Below, piece by piece: positions 1 to 8,539 of a stretch of 64,000 bases of DNA (the first letter of the stretch is position 1; each line of letters opens with the position of its first letter). The DNA comes from Thioclava electrotropha (GTDB lineage: Bacteria > Pseudomonadota > Alphaproteobacteria > Rhodobacterales > Rhodobacteraceae). The DNA is taken from the NCBI RefSeq assembly GCF_002085925.2, contig NZ_CP053562.1, positions 352,001-416,000 of the forward strand. Direction: 5' to 3'. Position numbers and translations under genes: made by a program. The notes beneath the pieces are model-generated. The model saw only the letters and a program-made list of their open reading frames with translations, had not been told where the DNA came from and made no database searches.

Positions 1-1122
1 CTCCCCGATCAGGATCGGCGTCGTACGCTGGTTGAGCGCCGACAGCCGCACCGAGGCCTCCTGTCCGACCTTGATCGCGTCGATATCGGTCCGTGCGATC
101 ATCGTCTCGATGATCAGCGGCGCTTCCGAGGGCAAGATCTCGGCGATCACCTTGCCCGCTTCGATCACGCCGCCCGCGCCGGAATAGTTCAGCCGCACCA
201 CGGTGCCCGACACGGGGCTGTCGATCACGACGCGCTTCAGGATGGAGGTCGCCTTGCGCTCTTGTTCGCGCACGGAATCCAGCTCCGCTTGCACGGTCTC
301 CAGCTCGTCGAGCGCGGCCTGCTTGTGGGTTTCGATCGTCTGCGTGGTCTGCGCCTGATATTTCGCGCGCATCTCCTCGCTCTCGCCGATCTCCGCCTTG
401 AGGCGTCCGATCTGCCCCTCCGCATCGGCCAGAGCACGCAGCAGGGCGTTCAATTCGGTCCGCCGGATCAGACCGCTCTCGTAGAGTTTCGCCTTGCTCT
501 CATGGTCCTGGGCCAGCAGGTCGCGCTGGGCCTCCGTGGCGGTCAGCTGCGCGCGATAGCCTTCCGCGCGGCTTTCCATGGCGGCGATATTGCGGGCCAG
601 AAGGTCCAGCTCGCTCTGCACTTTCGCCCTCGTCACCTCGAAGGCGAGGCGCTGCGAGTCCATCATCGCGGCGATCTCCGCATCGCGCCGGGCCTCCTGA
701 AGCCATTCCGGGAAGACCAATTCGCGCCAGCCGTCATATTCGGCCTGAATACGAGCCTCCATCGAGGTCAGTCGCGCACGGCGCAGAAACAGCGCGCGTT
801 CATTGGCCAGAGCCGAGGTCTCGTCGAGGCGCAGGAGCGGTTGCCCCGCCGTGACGAAATCGCCCTCGGAGACGTTGATCTCCTTGATGATCCCGCCTTC
901 GAGGTGCTGGATCATCTTGTTGCGGCCCGTGGCCACGAACGAACCGGGCGCCATCACGGCCGCCGCGAGCGGTGCGCTGAAGGCCCAGACACCGAAGCCT
1001 CCGAAGGCCATCGCGAAGATCGTCAGGCCGACGATGACGAGCGTCTTGATGTTGCGCGGGACCTCGGTCGACCAGTCGCGGGTCTCGGCAGATTGAATCG
1101 GGTTGGTCAGAAGGAGTGTCAT
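1..1122 (-). CDS. HlyD-family type I secretion periplasmic adaptor subunit (partial, 3' end outside window)
   Basis: Membrane fusion protein that would link the inner-membrane ABC exporter to a TolC-type outer-membrane channel. About 374 residues are visible. There is a short cytoplasmic N-terminus, one transmembrane segment (about residues 25-50), then a biotinyl-lipoyl-like half with HLEGGIIKEI and VSEGDFV, a long coiled-coil stretch rich in E, A, L, R and Q, and the returning lipoyl half (VIDSPVSGTVV). Coding continues past base 1, so the C-terminal beta-barrel is missing only because the window ends. The start ATG (1120-1122) overlaps the stop of the upstream ABC gene as ATGA, so the two are translationally coupled. 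Family assignment is secure; the exported substrate is inferred from the operon. Confidence 0.93.
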   Translation of the reverse strand, partial: MTLLLTNPIQSAETRDWSTEVPRNIKTLVIVGLTIFAMAFGGFGVWAFSAPLAAAVMAPGSFVATGRNKMIQHLEGGIIKEINVSEGDFVTAGQPLLRLDETSALANERALFLRRARLTSMEARIQAEYDGWRELVFPEWLQEARRDAEIAAMMDSQRLAFEVTRAKVQSELDLLARNIAAMESRAEGYRAQLTATEAQRDLLAQDHESKAKLYESGLIRRTELNALLRALADAEGQIGRLKAEIGESEEMRAKYQAQTTQTIETHKQAALDELETVQAELDSVREQERKATSILKRVVIDSPVSGTVVRLNYSGAGGVIEAGKVIAEILPSEAPLIIETMIARTDIDAIKVGQEASVRLSALNQRTTPILIGE

Positions 1123-3197
1123 GCCGGCGCTCCTTGCATGGGTGCGTTGGCGGTGGTGGTGGGTTGGGCCGCTGCGCGCTGTTGCTGGACCTGTTGAGTC
1201 TTGGCCTGCTTGCGTCGCTCCAGTTCCGCCAGCATCTGATCGCGCCAGCCGAACATCGCTATATTGCCGTCATTGAGTAGCATGATCTTGTCGACCGCGC
1301 TGAGCAGCGAGGGTTTCTGCGTGACCACGACCACCGTGATCCCGTTCGCCTTCGCATGGCCGAGCGCGCGCACGAGAGCCGCATCGCCTTGGGTGTCGAG
1401 GTTCGAGTTCGGCTCGTCCAGCACCACGAATTTCGGATCGCCGAAGAAGGCGCGGGCCAGACCGATCCGCTGTTTCTGCCCGCCCGAGAGCGGCGAGCCG
1501 TCGGAGGCCACGACCGTCTCGTAACCCTGCGGCAGCGAGGCGATCATCTCATGCACATCGGCGAGCGCGGCGGCGCGGTGGATCGCGGCGTCGCTCGCAT
1601 CCTCGCGCATCCGGGCGATGTTCTGCTTGATCGTGCCCGGGAAGAGCTGCACGTCCTGCGGCAGGTAGCCGATGCATTCCCCGAATTGCCGCGGGTCCCA
1701 GTTGCGGATGTCCATCAGATCCAGCCGCACAGCGCCCGAGGTCGGCAGGACCGATCCCACCAGCATCTTGCCGAGCGTCGTCTTGCCCGCGCCCGAATTG
1801 CCGATGATCGCCAGCTGATCGCCCGGCGCGAGCGAGAAGGTCAGCGCGTTCAGCACGACATGTTTGGTGCCCTGCGGGACATAGAGAAGACGCTCGATAT
1901 CGAGCCGCCCCTCGACCTTGGGCAGGCGCAGCTTGTCGTTACGGGTCTTGGCCGAGGCCAGAAGCTGACCGACCCGGTCATAGGCGCCGCGTGCAAGCAG
2001 GAACGAGTTCCAGCCCTCGATCGCACCTTCGATCGGCGCGAGCGCGCGGCCCGCCACGATCGAGGCGGCGATCACCATGCCGCCGGTGATCTGCCCGTCG
2101 AGCGCGAGATAGGCGCCCCAGCCGAGCATCCCGATCTGGGTGAACAGGCGGAACATCCGCGAGGCGGAGGCGGTGAAGACGTTGCGGTCCTGCGCCTCGG
2201 TCTGCGCGCGCAGCGAGGCGGCGGTATCACGGCCCCAGATCGATACGGCCTCCGGGATCATCGCCATCGCGTTGATGATCTGGCTGTTGCGCGACATCGA
2301 CTCGAGATGAAGGTTCGCCTTGGTCTGCGCGATATTGGCGCGGCGGAAGCCCTCCGAGGTTATCTTCTGGTTGATCCAGGCGAAGACCATCAGGATCAGC
2401 GCGGTGATGACCACGATCGTGCCGAGATGCGGGTGGATCAGGAAGACCGCGAGCACGAAAATCGGTGTGAAGGGCACGTCAAGAAAGGACAGAAGCGTGC
2501 CAGATACGAGGAAGCTCCGCAGCGCGTTGAGATCGCCCAGAACCTGATATTCGCGCCCGTTGGAATGCAGCGAGGCTTGCGCCGCCGCCGATAGAACCGG
2601 CGCGCCCAGACGGGCAGCCACATCCACCGCCGAGCGCATCAGCACCAGCCGTCGCACTGCGTCGAGCAGCGTCTGCACCACGATCGCCCCGACGATCACG
2701 ATGGTCAGCATCACGAGCGTATCGGTCGAGCGCGAGGTGAAGACCCGGTCGGAAATCTGGAACAGGTAGATCGGCACCGCGAGGATAAGGATGTTCGTGG
2801 CGCAGGTCATCAGAGCGACGAAGGCGATGTTCGCGCGCAGGCGCTTCTTCATGTCATGCAGCGTGCGGGTGAAATCCACCGGACCGAGGCGCTTGTGAAA
2901 GGTTGGAGTGGAGGGTGGCGCCGGTGGGGAGCCGGAGGCATTTTGCGCGGGGACACGACCCGCCTCCTTTTGGGTGTCAGCACCACCCTCCGTCCGGGCG
3001 GCGACTGTTTCGACAGTCCCCTCCGCGCCGGTCTCTTCGGCTTGCGTCTCCGCCTCGGGACCATCTCCCGTGGTGGCTTCCGCCTGCCGTTTGTCTGTCG
3101 GATCGACCTCTGGCCGGTCCTCGTTCTGAGCCATCGCGTCATGACCATCTTGGCGGTGCGCCTGCCCCCCGGCGGCGTCGTCAGTCCTGTCTTTCAT
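1119..3197 (-). CDS. Type I secretion permease/ATPase (PrtD-like ABC exporter)
   Basis: Inner-membrane ABC half-transporter of 692 residues that should export unfolded proteins with C-terminal signals. The order is an extremely hydrophilic, acidic N-terminal region of about 100 residues, a six-helix ABC membrane domain (about 120-390), then the nucleotide-binding domain. Walker A is GNSGAGKT at 466-473, the Q-loop is LPQD at 512-515, the signature SGGQK starts at 571, and Walker B is FVVLDE at 590-595. No C39 peptidase domain precedes the membrane domain. The H-loop position reads VVVTQKPS, so the usual switch histidine is Gln627 (codon 1317-1319). The gene lies between the putative cargo genes and the HlyD adaptor. 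The disordered N-terminal extension is unusual for the family. Confidence 0.95.
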   Translation of the reverse strand: MKDRTDDAAGGQAHRQDGHDAMAQNEDRPEVDPTDKRQAEATTGDGPEAETQAEETGAEGTVETVAARTEGGADTQKEAGRVPAQNASGSPPAPPSTPTFHKRLGPVDFTRTLHDMKKRLRANIAFVALMTCATNILILAVPIYLFQISDRVFTSRSTDTLVMLTIVIVGAIVVQTLLDAVRRLVLMRSAVDVAARLGAPVLSAAAQASLHSNGREYQVLGDLNALRSFLVSGTLLSFLDVPFTPIFVLAVFLIHPHLGTIVVITALILMVFAWINQKITSEGFRRANIAQTKANLHLESMSRNSQIINAMAMIPEAVSIWGRDTAASLRAQTEAQDRNVFTASASRMFRLFTQIGMLGWGAYLALDGQITGGMVIAASIVAGRALAPIEGAIEGWNSFLLARGAYDRVGQLLASAKTRNDKLRLPKVEGRLDIERLLYVPQGTKHVVLNALTFSLAPGDQLAIIGNSGAGKTTLGKMLVGSVLPTSGAVRLDLMDIRNWDPRQFGECIGYLPQDVQLFPGTIKQNIARMREDASDAAIHRAAALADVHEMIASLPQGYETVVASDGSPLSGGQKQRIGLARAFFGDPKFVVLDEPNSNLDTQGDAALVRALGHAKANGITVVVVTQKPSLLSAVDKIMLLNDGNIAMFGWRDQMLAELERRKQAKTQQVQQQRAAAQPTTTANAPMQGAPA

Positions 3198-3233
3198 CGA
3201 AGTTCCCCTAGTATGTGTAGTTCCGCGCCCCCG

Positions 3234-5528
3234 TCAGGCCAGAACCGTGTGCAATGCATCGAGCGACCCGCTTCCCCCGTGGGAGCCCGGATGCACCTGG
3301 AATTCCTCATCGTCGTAATTCGGCGTGTTCTCGATCATCCCGTCCGCGAGGAAGGCGACCGCCTCCGAGGCGAGCGCCCCTTCGCTGGAACTCGTCGGAC
3401 CCAGAGGATCACCGCTGCCGTCATCCATCATGCCCGCCTGCCAGATCACCGCGTCGGAATAGACGCCATCGGCGGCCATGATCGTGCTGTCGACACCCGC
3501 GACGGTCAGCGACGCGACATTGCCAAGCGTGTTGCCGCCAGCCTCGACGCCGAACTCGCCCGGCCCGTCGATCGAAATCAGGTCGGCGTCATCGAGTATG
3601 TTGATCTGGGTGAAGTTGTCCCGGATGACGAGGTCGCCCTCGATATAGAGCACCCGCAGCGCCATCTGGCCGCCGAGAAGCTCATCGCCCAGAAGCCCTT
3701 CGACCGCCTCGAAGGCCGCGCCCGGAGGCATCGAATGGTCTTCGCCCGCGTTCGGACCGAGGCCGCCGTAAATCTTGGCAAGCTGATCGAGGACGCTCTG
3801 ATATTGCGCGTCCATCTCCATGTACTGGTCGATGCCCACCTTGGTCAGATGCGCCTCGTTCCACAGCAGGTTATCCTCGCTCGACACATGGCCCGCGCCG
3901 CCATGCCCGACGCCGCCAGATCCGCTCATCACCAGATCGTCGTCGAGCAGCACGTTGATCTGCTCGAGCTGCGCGATCTCGTACATGTTGCCGCCGATCA
4001 TGATCAGATCGAACTGCGAACCGATTTCCAGCAACAGCTGCAAGTTGACGGTCGAGTTGTCGCCCATCACGATCTCGGCGGAATAGGAGCCGAATTCGAA
4101 GCTCACCAGATCCCCGTCGGAGACCGCGTTCACCTGAGTCGTATGGTTATCGATGATCAGGTCGCCGCGAATTGCCGTCATTGCGATCAGGCTGCTGCCA
4201 GCAGGCATGACGAGATTGAGGAAGTTCGCGGGATTGGCCTCTTGGGTGTAGACCGCGACGTTGTGAGCCTGCGAGGCGAGCGGGTCATAGCCCCCCGCGT
4301 TTCCGAGGCCGTTCCCGCCAGCGCTGTTTCCGGTGCCGTGATGGCCCAGTCCGAGCTTCATATCCACGTCGCGCAGCACGTTGACCTGCGAGATCACCGA
4401 GAGCGAGGTCATCGACCCGCCCACTGCGATGACCGGCGCATCGAGCCAGTCATGCACCGCCTGCGACTGGTTCAGCAGAAGGTTGTTGCCGGTGCTCAGG
4501 CTCTGCACGATTTCCAGCGCCAAGCCAGCCGGATCAACGGGCATGTCGGGGCTTTGGACCAGCCCGGCGGCCCCGTCTTCGCCGCCGATCCCGTCGATCT
4601 CGACCTCGACCACACCTTCGCCAAACGGTGCGTCCTCGTCCTCAGACGGATCGCGCGCTTCCAGCCGCAGCGTCAGCGTCTCGGGCATCTCGTCCATGAG
4701 CTGTCCGTCGAACACCACTTGGCCGGAGAAGGCGGGCGGAAGGGGGGAGGAGGCTTCCGCTTCACCGCCTTCGAGGCTTTCGTTTTCCAACTCGGTCATG
4801 GTTTCAGGATCGGAAGCGCCCGCTCCTGCGTCGTCTTCCGCATCGGTGTCGGAGGGCGCGGCGAAGATCGTCTCGCTACGGAACATCGCGGCCGTTGCGC
4901 CGCCGGGTACGGCCTCGGGATCGAGCGCGTCGATCTGAGCCATCAGCGTCTCTGTCTGCGCTTCGATGGTCGTGCCCACAGGCGCGGTGCTCACCGTCAG
5001 CGCATCGGCATAATCGGCCAGCGCCATCAGCTTCGACGCGGAGGCCTCCGGGCCGTATTCGTCCATCAGCTCCGCCGGCATCATGAAGGGCTTGTCGTAG
5101 AGCACGTCATGATCGTTCAGCGTGTTGATCTGCGAGGTGATATGGAGCACCGAGGAGGGCGGTGCCATTCCGAGGAACACCTGAAACGGCACCGGAACTG
5201 GCGGAAAATCATAGGGCGGGATCGCGAACTGGCCGGGCGGCAAGCCGGGAGGTGCGATGTCGCGCAACTGGTAATCGTCGACGAAGGGCAGCCAGGGCGC
5301 GCCGGGCGGCGGCGCCAGTGGCAGTCTCAGCTGCAGTGCCGGATCGAAATCTCCGAGCAGGTAATTGGAATCGACGTTGACGGTGACGGAGAGCAGAACC
5401 CCCGGTGCAGGCGTGGAGGCCTGCAGCGCGCGGAAAGCGTCGTATTCCTGTCGGGCGACATAGGTCTCGGTCGTCTGATTGAAGGCACCGATGAAATGGG
5501 CGATGATTTCGGTCTGCCGGTCAAGCAT
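3234..5528 (-). CDS. Putative type I secretion cargo protein with Q-N-L-D-D repeats
   Basis: 764-residue acidic protein with no family I can name. I start it at the second ATG (5526-5528) because a strong purine run, GGGGGGAAG, lies just upstream; the upstream in-frame ATG at 5546 has no such site. There is no N-terminal signal peptide. Five spaced copies of a motif Q-[IV]-N-x-[LV]-x-D-x-D occur near residues 133, 381, 465, 523 and 641, usually preceded by a short hydrophobic strand such as GDLIIDN or GDLVIRDN. Interleaved N-x-L-x-N motifs occur (GGNGLGN, GGNTLGN). The C-terminus SLDALHTVLA is short and hydrophobic, as in many type I secretion signals. Its position directly upstream of the exporter suggests it is secreted. 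Function (adhesin, matrix or surface layer) is inference. Confidence 0.7.
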   Translation of the reverse strand: MLDRQTEIIAHFIGAFNQTTETYVARQEYDAFRALQASTPAPGVLLSVTVNVDSNYLLGDFDPALQLRLPLAPPPGAPWLPFVDDYQLRDIAPPGLPPGQFAIPPYDFPPVPVPFQVFLGMAPPSSVLHITSQINTLNDHDVLYDKPFMMPAELMDEYGPEASASKLMALADYADALTVSTAPVGTTIEAQTETLMAQIDALDPEAVPGGATAAMFRSETIFAAPSDTDAEDDAGAGASDPETMTELENESLEGGEAEASSPLPPAFSGQVVFDGQLMDEMPETLTLRLEARDPSEDEDAPFGEGVVEVEIDGIGGEDGAAGLVQSPDMPVDPAGLALEIVQSLSTGNNLLLNQSQAVHDWLDAPVIAVGGSMTSLSVISQVNVLRDVDMKLGLGHHGTGNSAGGNGLGNAGGYDPLASQAHNVAVYTQEANPANFLNLVMPAGSSLIAMTAIRGDLIIDNHTTQVNAVSDGDLVSFEFGSYSAEIVMGDNSTVNLQLLLEIGSQFDLIMIGGNMYEIAQLEQINVLLDDDLVMSGSGGVGHGGAGHVSSEDNLLWNEAHLTKVGIDQYMEMDAQYQSVLDQLAKIYGGLGPNAGEDHSMPPGAAFEAVEGLLGDELLGGQMALRVLYIEGDLVIRDNFTQINILDDADLISIDGPGEFGVEAGGNTLGNVASLTVAGVDSTIMAADGVYSDAVIWQAGMMDDGSGDPLGPTSSSEGALASEAVAFLADGMIENTPNYDDEEFQVHPGSHGGSGSLDALHTVLA

Positions 5529-5555
5529 CTTACTTCCCCCCTTCATGACGCTGGA

Positions 5556-5577
5556 GACCCGCGCTTGGATGCGGGTC
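5556..5577 (-). other. Intercistronic inverted repeat
   Basis: Perfect 7-bp arms GACCCGC (5556-5562) and GCGGGTC (5571-5577) with an 8-nt loop, lying just upstream of the second cargo gene. A longer-range pair, ATCGCAT (5594-5600) and ATGCGAT (5639-5645), encloses the region between this hairpin and the next. Together they suggest a structured leader; no function is proven. Confidence 0.45.
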
Positions 5578-5666
5578 GTCAGACTGTCGGTTCATCGCAT
5601 CCGGCGGGCGAATGCCGCCGAGGTCAGGTCCGGGCGTGATGCGATGTGAAACGCCGGGAACGAGAT

Positions 5667-5694
5667 GCGGCGCGCCTCCGGGGAGGCGCGCCGC
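5667..5694 (-). terminator. Strong GC-rich intercistronic hairpin between the two cargo genes
   Basis: Perfect 13-bp arms (5667-5679 and 5682-5694) begin 8 nt after the stop of the first cargo gene. There is no U-tract after it on the minus strand, so it is more like an mRNA-stabilising or attenuating hairpin than a complete intrinsic terminator. It could make the first cargo gene much more abundant than the downstream genes. Confidence 0.6.
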
Positions 5695-5702
5695 GCAGGA
5701 GC

Positions 5703-7145
5703 TTATGCCCCGGTGGTGTCGTCGTCGCCGATATAGGTCGAGGACAGCGAGCCACCGACCACGGTGGTATCCACGGCGTTGCCGAGGATGTTGGCACCCA
5801 TCACGATCGACTGGTTGAACGCGGTGGTGTCGATGGCCGCGCTCGCATCGGCGTAGGACTGGCCGGTGACGATACCATCATCGCCATTGCCCGAACCCCA
5901 GTTGCCGAGACTGCCGCCATTGCCGCCGCCGCCTGCGGTGACGTCGCCACCGCCGTTACCGCCGCCAGCATAGCCGCCCGTCGCCCAGGAACCGCCGCCC
6001 GAGGCGTGCGAACCGGTCGAGGACCAGCCGTAGCCGTCGCCGCCAGCACCGCCGTTGCCGCCTTCACCGGCGCCGAGGCCCATACCATGGCCGACGCCCA
6101 TCGAGCCTGCGGTCGCGCCGCCGAACTCCATCGCACCGGCATCGCCGCCCGTCGCCAGTTCCGGCGAAATGATCGGAAGGATGTCCAGGCTACCCGTGTC
6201 GCCGCCGCCAGCGATCGCACCGGCGCCGCCGTCTTGCGCTGCGGCACCCGAGGCGCCCACACCCAGCCCGACGCCGAGACCGAAGCCTGCGCCGCCGTCA
6301 CCGCCGTCATCGCCTTCACCCTCGGTGTCCGAGGCCGCGATCGACACGCCGCCGCCCGACAGGGCGATACCGCCACCGGCAAGTGCAGCGCCACCGGTCG
6401 AGCCGACATCTTCGGCACCGTCGCCGCCTTCGGAGGCCGCGTCGATCCCGTCATCCGCCTCTGCCGAATTGTCCTTGATCGTAGCGTCGACCGCGAAACT
6501 CGAGTGGTTGGAAACGCTCGGATTGCTCAGCGTGTCGTTGTCGTTCAGGCTGTTCGACTGAGCATTGATGAGCATGTTGTCGTTACCCGCGCCGTTGAGC
6601 ACGTCGGTAAAGTTCATGTCATCGCCGGGATCATAGGCGTAGTTCATGTTGCCATCGGCCATCAGAACATCGCCGATGCTCGACGAGCCGCTCAGATCGA
6701 AATCGGCAAAGTCGTCATCGGACGGCTCGTAGCCGTCGAGGTTCAGACCGACCTGAACATCGACCGCAGTCAGGTTGGCGTTGAGGTTCGCATTGGCGTT
6801 GAGGTTGCCATTGCCGTTCATGTTCGTGTTGTCGCTGGAGCTATGAGCGCCAGCCCCTGCATGCGAACCGCTATGCGAGCCGGAATCGCTGTTCGAGCCG
6901 GAGCCCGCAAGCGCACCGGCACCGGCACCCGACATTGCGCCCGAACCCGCAAGGCTGCCAGCGCCCGAACCCGACATCGAGCCGGAGTCGCTGCTGTTCT
7001 CGGTGGTCGAGTGCTGATACTGGCCCTGACCCTGGCCCTGACCCTGCATTTCGGCCTGCGCCTGGCCCTGAGCTTCGGTCTGGCCCTGATTTTGACCCTG
7101 CACCTGGATGCTCGGATCGAACCAGTTATGCTTAAAGCTTCCCAT
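5703..7145 (-). CDS. Gly/Asp/Ser-rich low-complexity protein, putative type I secretion cargo
   Basis: 480 residues with strongly biased composition. The N-terminus is a Q/G repeat block (residues about 17-46, GQGQ-type), followed by a Gly/Ser/Asn block with GAGAGALAGSG-like runs, alternating LNAN repeats (about 112-125), an acidic central part, and long Gly-rich stretches. It carries one copy of the motif QSNSLNDND and one GANILGN, matching the repeats of the protein encoded just downstream, plus a single RTX-like GAGNDNML. The C-terminus is acidic, with hydroxyl residues (GDDDTTGA). There is no signal peptide and no cysteine. GGGAGT lies 7 nt before the ATG. It is the first gene of the operon feeding the ABC/HlyD exporter, so secretion is likely; function unknown. 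Confidence 0.65.
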   Translation of the reverse strand: MGSFKHNWFDPSIQVQGQNQGQTEAQGQAQAEMQGQGQGQGQYQHSTTENSSDSGSMSGSGAGSLAGSGAMSGAGAGALAGSGSNSDSGSHSGSHAGAGAHSSSDNTNMNGNGNLNANANLNANLTAVDVQVGLNLDGYEPSDDDFADFDLSGSSSIGDVLMADGNMNYAYDPGDDMNFTDVLNGAGNDNMLINAQSNSLNDNDTLSNPSVSNHSSFAVDATIKDNSAEADDGIDAASEGGDGAEDVGSTGGAALAGGGIALSGGGVSIAASDTEGEGDDGGDGGAGFGLGVGLGVGASGAAAQDGGAGAIAGGGDTGSLDILPIISPELATGGDAGAMEFGGATAGSMGVGHGMGLGAGEGGNGGAGGDGYGWSSTGSHASGGGSWATGGYAGGGNGGGDVTAGGGGNGGSLGNWGSGNGDDGIVTGQSYADASAAIDTTAFNQSIVMGANILGNAVDTTVVGGSLSSTYIGDDDTTGA

Positions 7146-7783
7146 TTTCTTACTCCCAGTTGATCGGTCCGGGATCCGTCACTCTATCTAAAACGGATAT
7201 GGTCGGACCTTCGTGATTAAGGGCTTTCGCCCCGGTGAATGTCCGCTTCCCCAACCGCTCGGCACCCCGATCCCGATCCCCGAATCGAGCGATTCGCAGG
7301 TGGGTCACCCTTTCCGGGCGGAGTGTGGAAACAGACGAGTCACAGCCCCCAGCTGCGACACCAACATCCTGCGCCCCGTGATCCTGAGGACCTAGCTAGC
7401 AAATGGGTCTAGCCGGTCGGGGCATCTTATTAACCGTCTGAAACGCATCCATTTTCCAAATTTCCGCGCGCAGGCACCTGCGGAATCCCGGAGGATCGCG
7501 GTGATTTTCACAAAGCCGTTGCAAATGCAGAAATTGGGACAAGGTCTAGTGGCGAAGCTAATGCGCGCTACCACTGGCGCGCGCCAGTAAGTGCCGCAGC
7601 GCAGAAATCCCACCACTCGCCCGCCGATTCGAGTAAGATTACGTTACGTAAGAGAATCCTTACCATCGGGTAAACACTTCGGGTAACGCTGATCTCACTG
7701 GTCCGTGATATGGTTGATGCGGGCGGTATGACGTGGGGTTAACCGTCCGCATATTGAGTTCAGGGTAGGAGGAGGGGGCCGCC
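7146..7783. promoter_or_regulatory. Divergent regulatory region between the secretion operon and the LuxR-type gene
   Basis: 638 bp without a convincing gene, lower in GC than its surroundings. It must carry the promoters of both divergent units. Visible structure: CGAATCG-AG-CGATTCG at 7281-7296, the perfect 16-bp palindrome ACTGGCGCGCGCCAGT at 7573-7588, and TTACGTAA at 7644-7651. I see no clear sigma-70 promoter. Confidence 0.6.
7573..7588. promoter_or_regulatory. Perfect 16-bp palindrome, candidate operator
   Basis: ACTGGCGCGCGCCAGT reads identically on both strands. It sits about 195 bp before the LuxR-type gene and about 430 bp before the secretion operon. A dimeric LuxR/FixJ-type regulator would be expected to bind a site of this symmetry. 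Assignment to the neighbouring regulator is inference. Confidence 0.4.
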
Positions 7784-8539
7784 ATGAATGCGTTGTATAA
7801 GAGTGAACCCGCGGGGAAACGTGTAATGCCGTCTTGCCGCAAACAGGATGCTGCGATCTGTTTTCTGGGCGCGTCGCAGATTTTTTCCGATACCGTAATG
7901 AGAACCGTCGATGCCGAGGTGGCACCGGCGACATGTCTGCGTCTGGATGATTTCGAAACGTTGCTCGAGGCGTTGCGGTCCGACGGTTGGATCGAGGATC
8001 ACGGTGCGCTGTGTTCGTTGATCGTGGATGAGGATCACGCCGATGGTCTTGTCGCGCTGGCCGAACGCCGTGAGCCGCTTCTGTCGCGTGTGAAGCTGAT
8101 CGTCGCGATTGAAGACGAGGCCTATGCGCAGGAACTGATGACGCGCCATAGCGCTGCGGTTCTGTCCCATCACATCAGTCTGCTGCCGATGAACGTCAAT
8201 CTGACGACGTGGCTCTTGATCCTGCGGATGATCGTCTCGGGGGGGCACTACATCCCGCCCGCGCTTCTGCGCTGCCGTCCGGCAGATCCACCGATCTCGG
8301 CGCTGAACGGATCGGCTGCAGCCAACGCGTCGCACGCGATCGACGTATCGGGGCTGACGCCGCGCGAAACCGAGGTGCTCGAGATGCTCGCCTCGGGGCA
8401 GCCGAACAAGATCATCGCGGGGCAGCTGAACCTGTCCGAACATACGGTGAAGCTGCATATCCACCGCATCATCGGGAAGCTCGGCGTCACCAACCGCACC
8501 GAGGCGGCGATCTGGTATCACCGAAACCGAAGTGCCTAA
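7784..8539 (+). CDS. LuxR/FixJ-type transcriptional regulator with degenerate receiver-like N-terminus
   Basis: 251 residues. The C-terminal HTH (about 191-247) is a clear LuxR domain: LTPRETEVLEMLASGQPNK, then a helix-turn-helix ending in HTVKLHIHRIIGKLGV. The N-terminal 170 residues resemble a receiver fold but lack the acidic pocket, phospho-Asp and Lys arrangement of a working CheY domain. This is the architecture seen in CsgD/VpsT-type regulators. GGAGGAGGG precedes the ATG. It is transcribed away from the secretion operon, so a role in controlling that operon is a reasonable inference, as CsgD-like proteins control extracellular matrix genes. Confidence 0.85.
   Translation: MNALYKSEPAGKRVMPSCRKQDAAICFLGASQIFSDTVMRTVDAEVAPATCLRLDDFETLLEALRSDGWIEDHGALCSLIVDEDHADGLVALAERREPLLSRVKLIVAIEDEAYAQELMTRHSAAVLSHHISLLPMNVNLTTWLLILRMIVSGGHYIPPALLRCRPADPPISALNGSAAANASHAIDVSGLTPRETEVLEMLASGQPNKIIAGQLNLSEHTVKLHIHRIIGKLGVTNRTEAAIWYHRNRSA

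Noticed and set aside
2856..5639. 927-residue plus-strand open frame antisense to the second cargo gene
   Set aside because: It is arginine/histidine-rich, has no ribosome binding site or domain, and mirrors the codon pattern of the minus-strand gene, as expected in high-GC DNA.
5646..7163. 505-residue plus-strand open frame antisense to the Gly-rich protein
   Set aside because: Its repetitive Ala/Arg/Val content is the complement of the Gly/Ser/Asp repeats on the minus strand; the minus gene has a proper ribosome binding site.
7213..7395. 60-residue plus-strand frame in the divergent regulatory region
   Set aside because: No ribosome binding site and a composition unlike a protein; the region is better explained as regulatory DNA.
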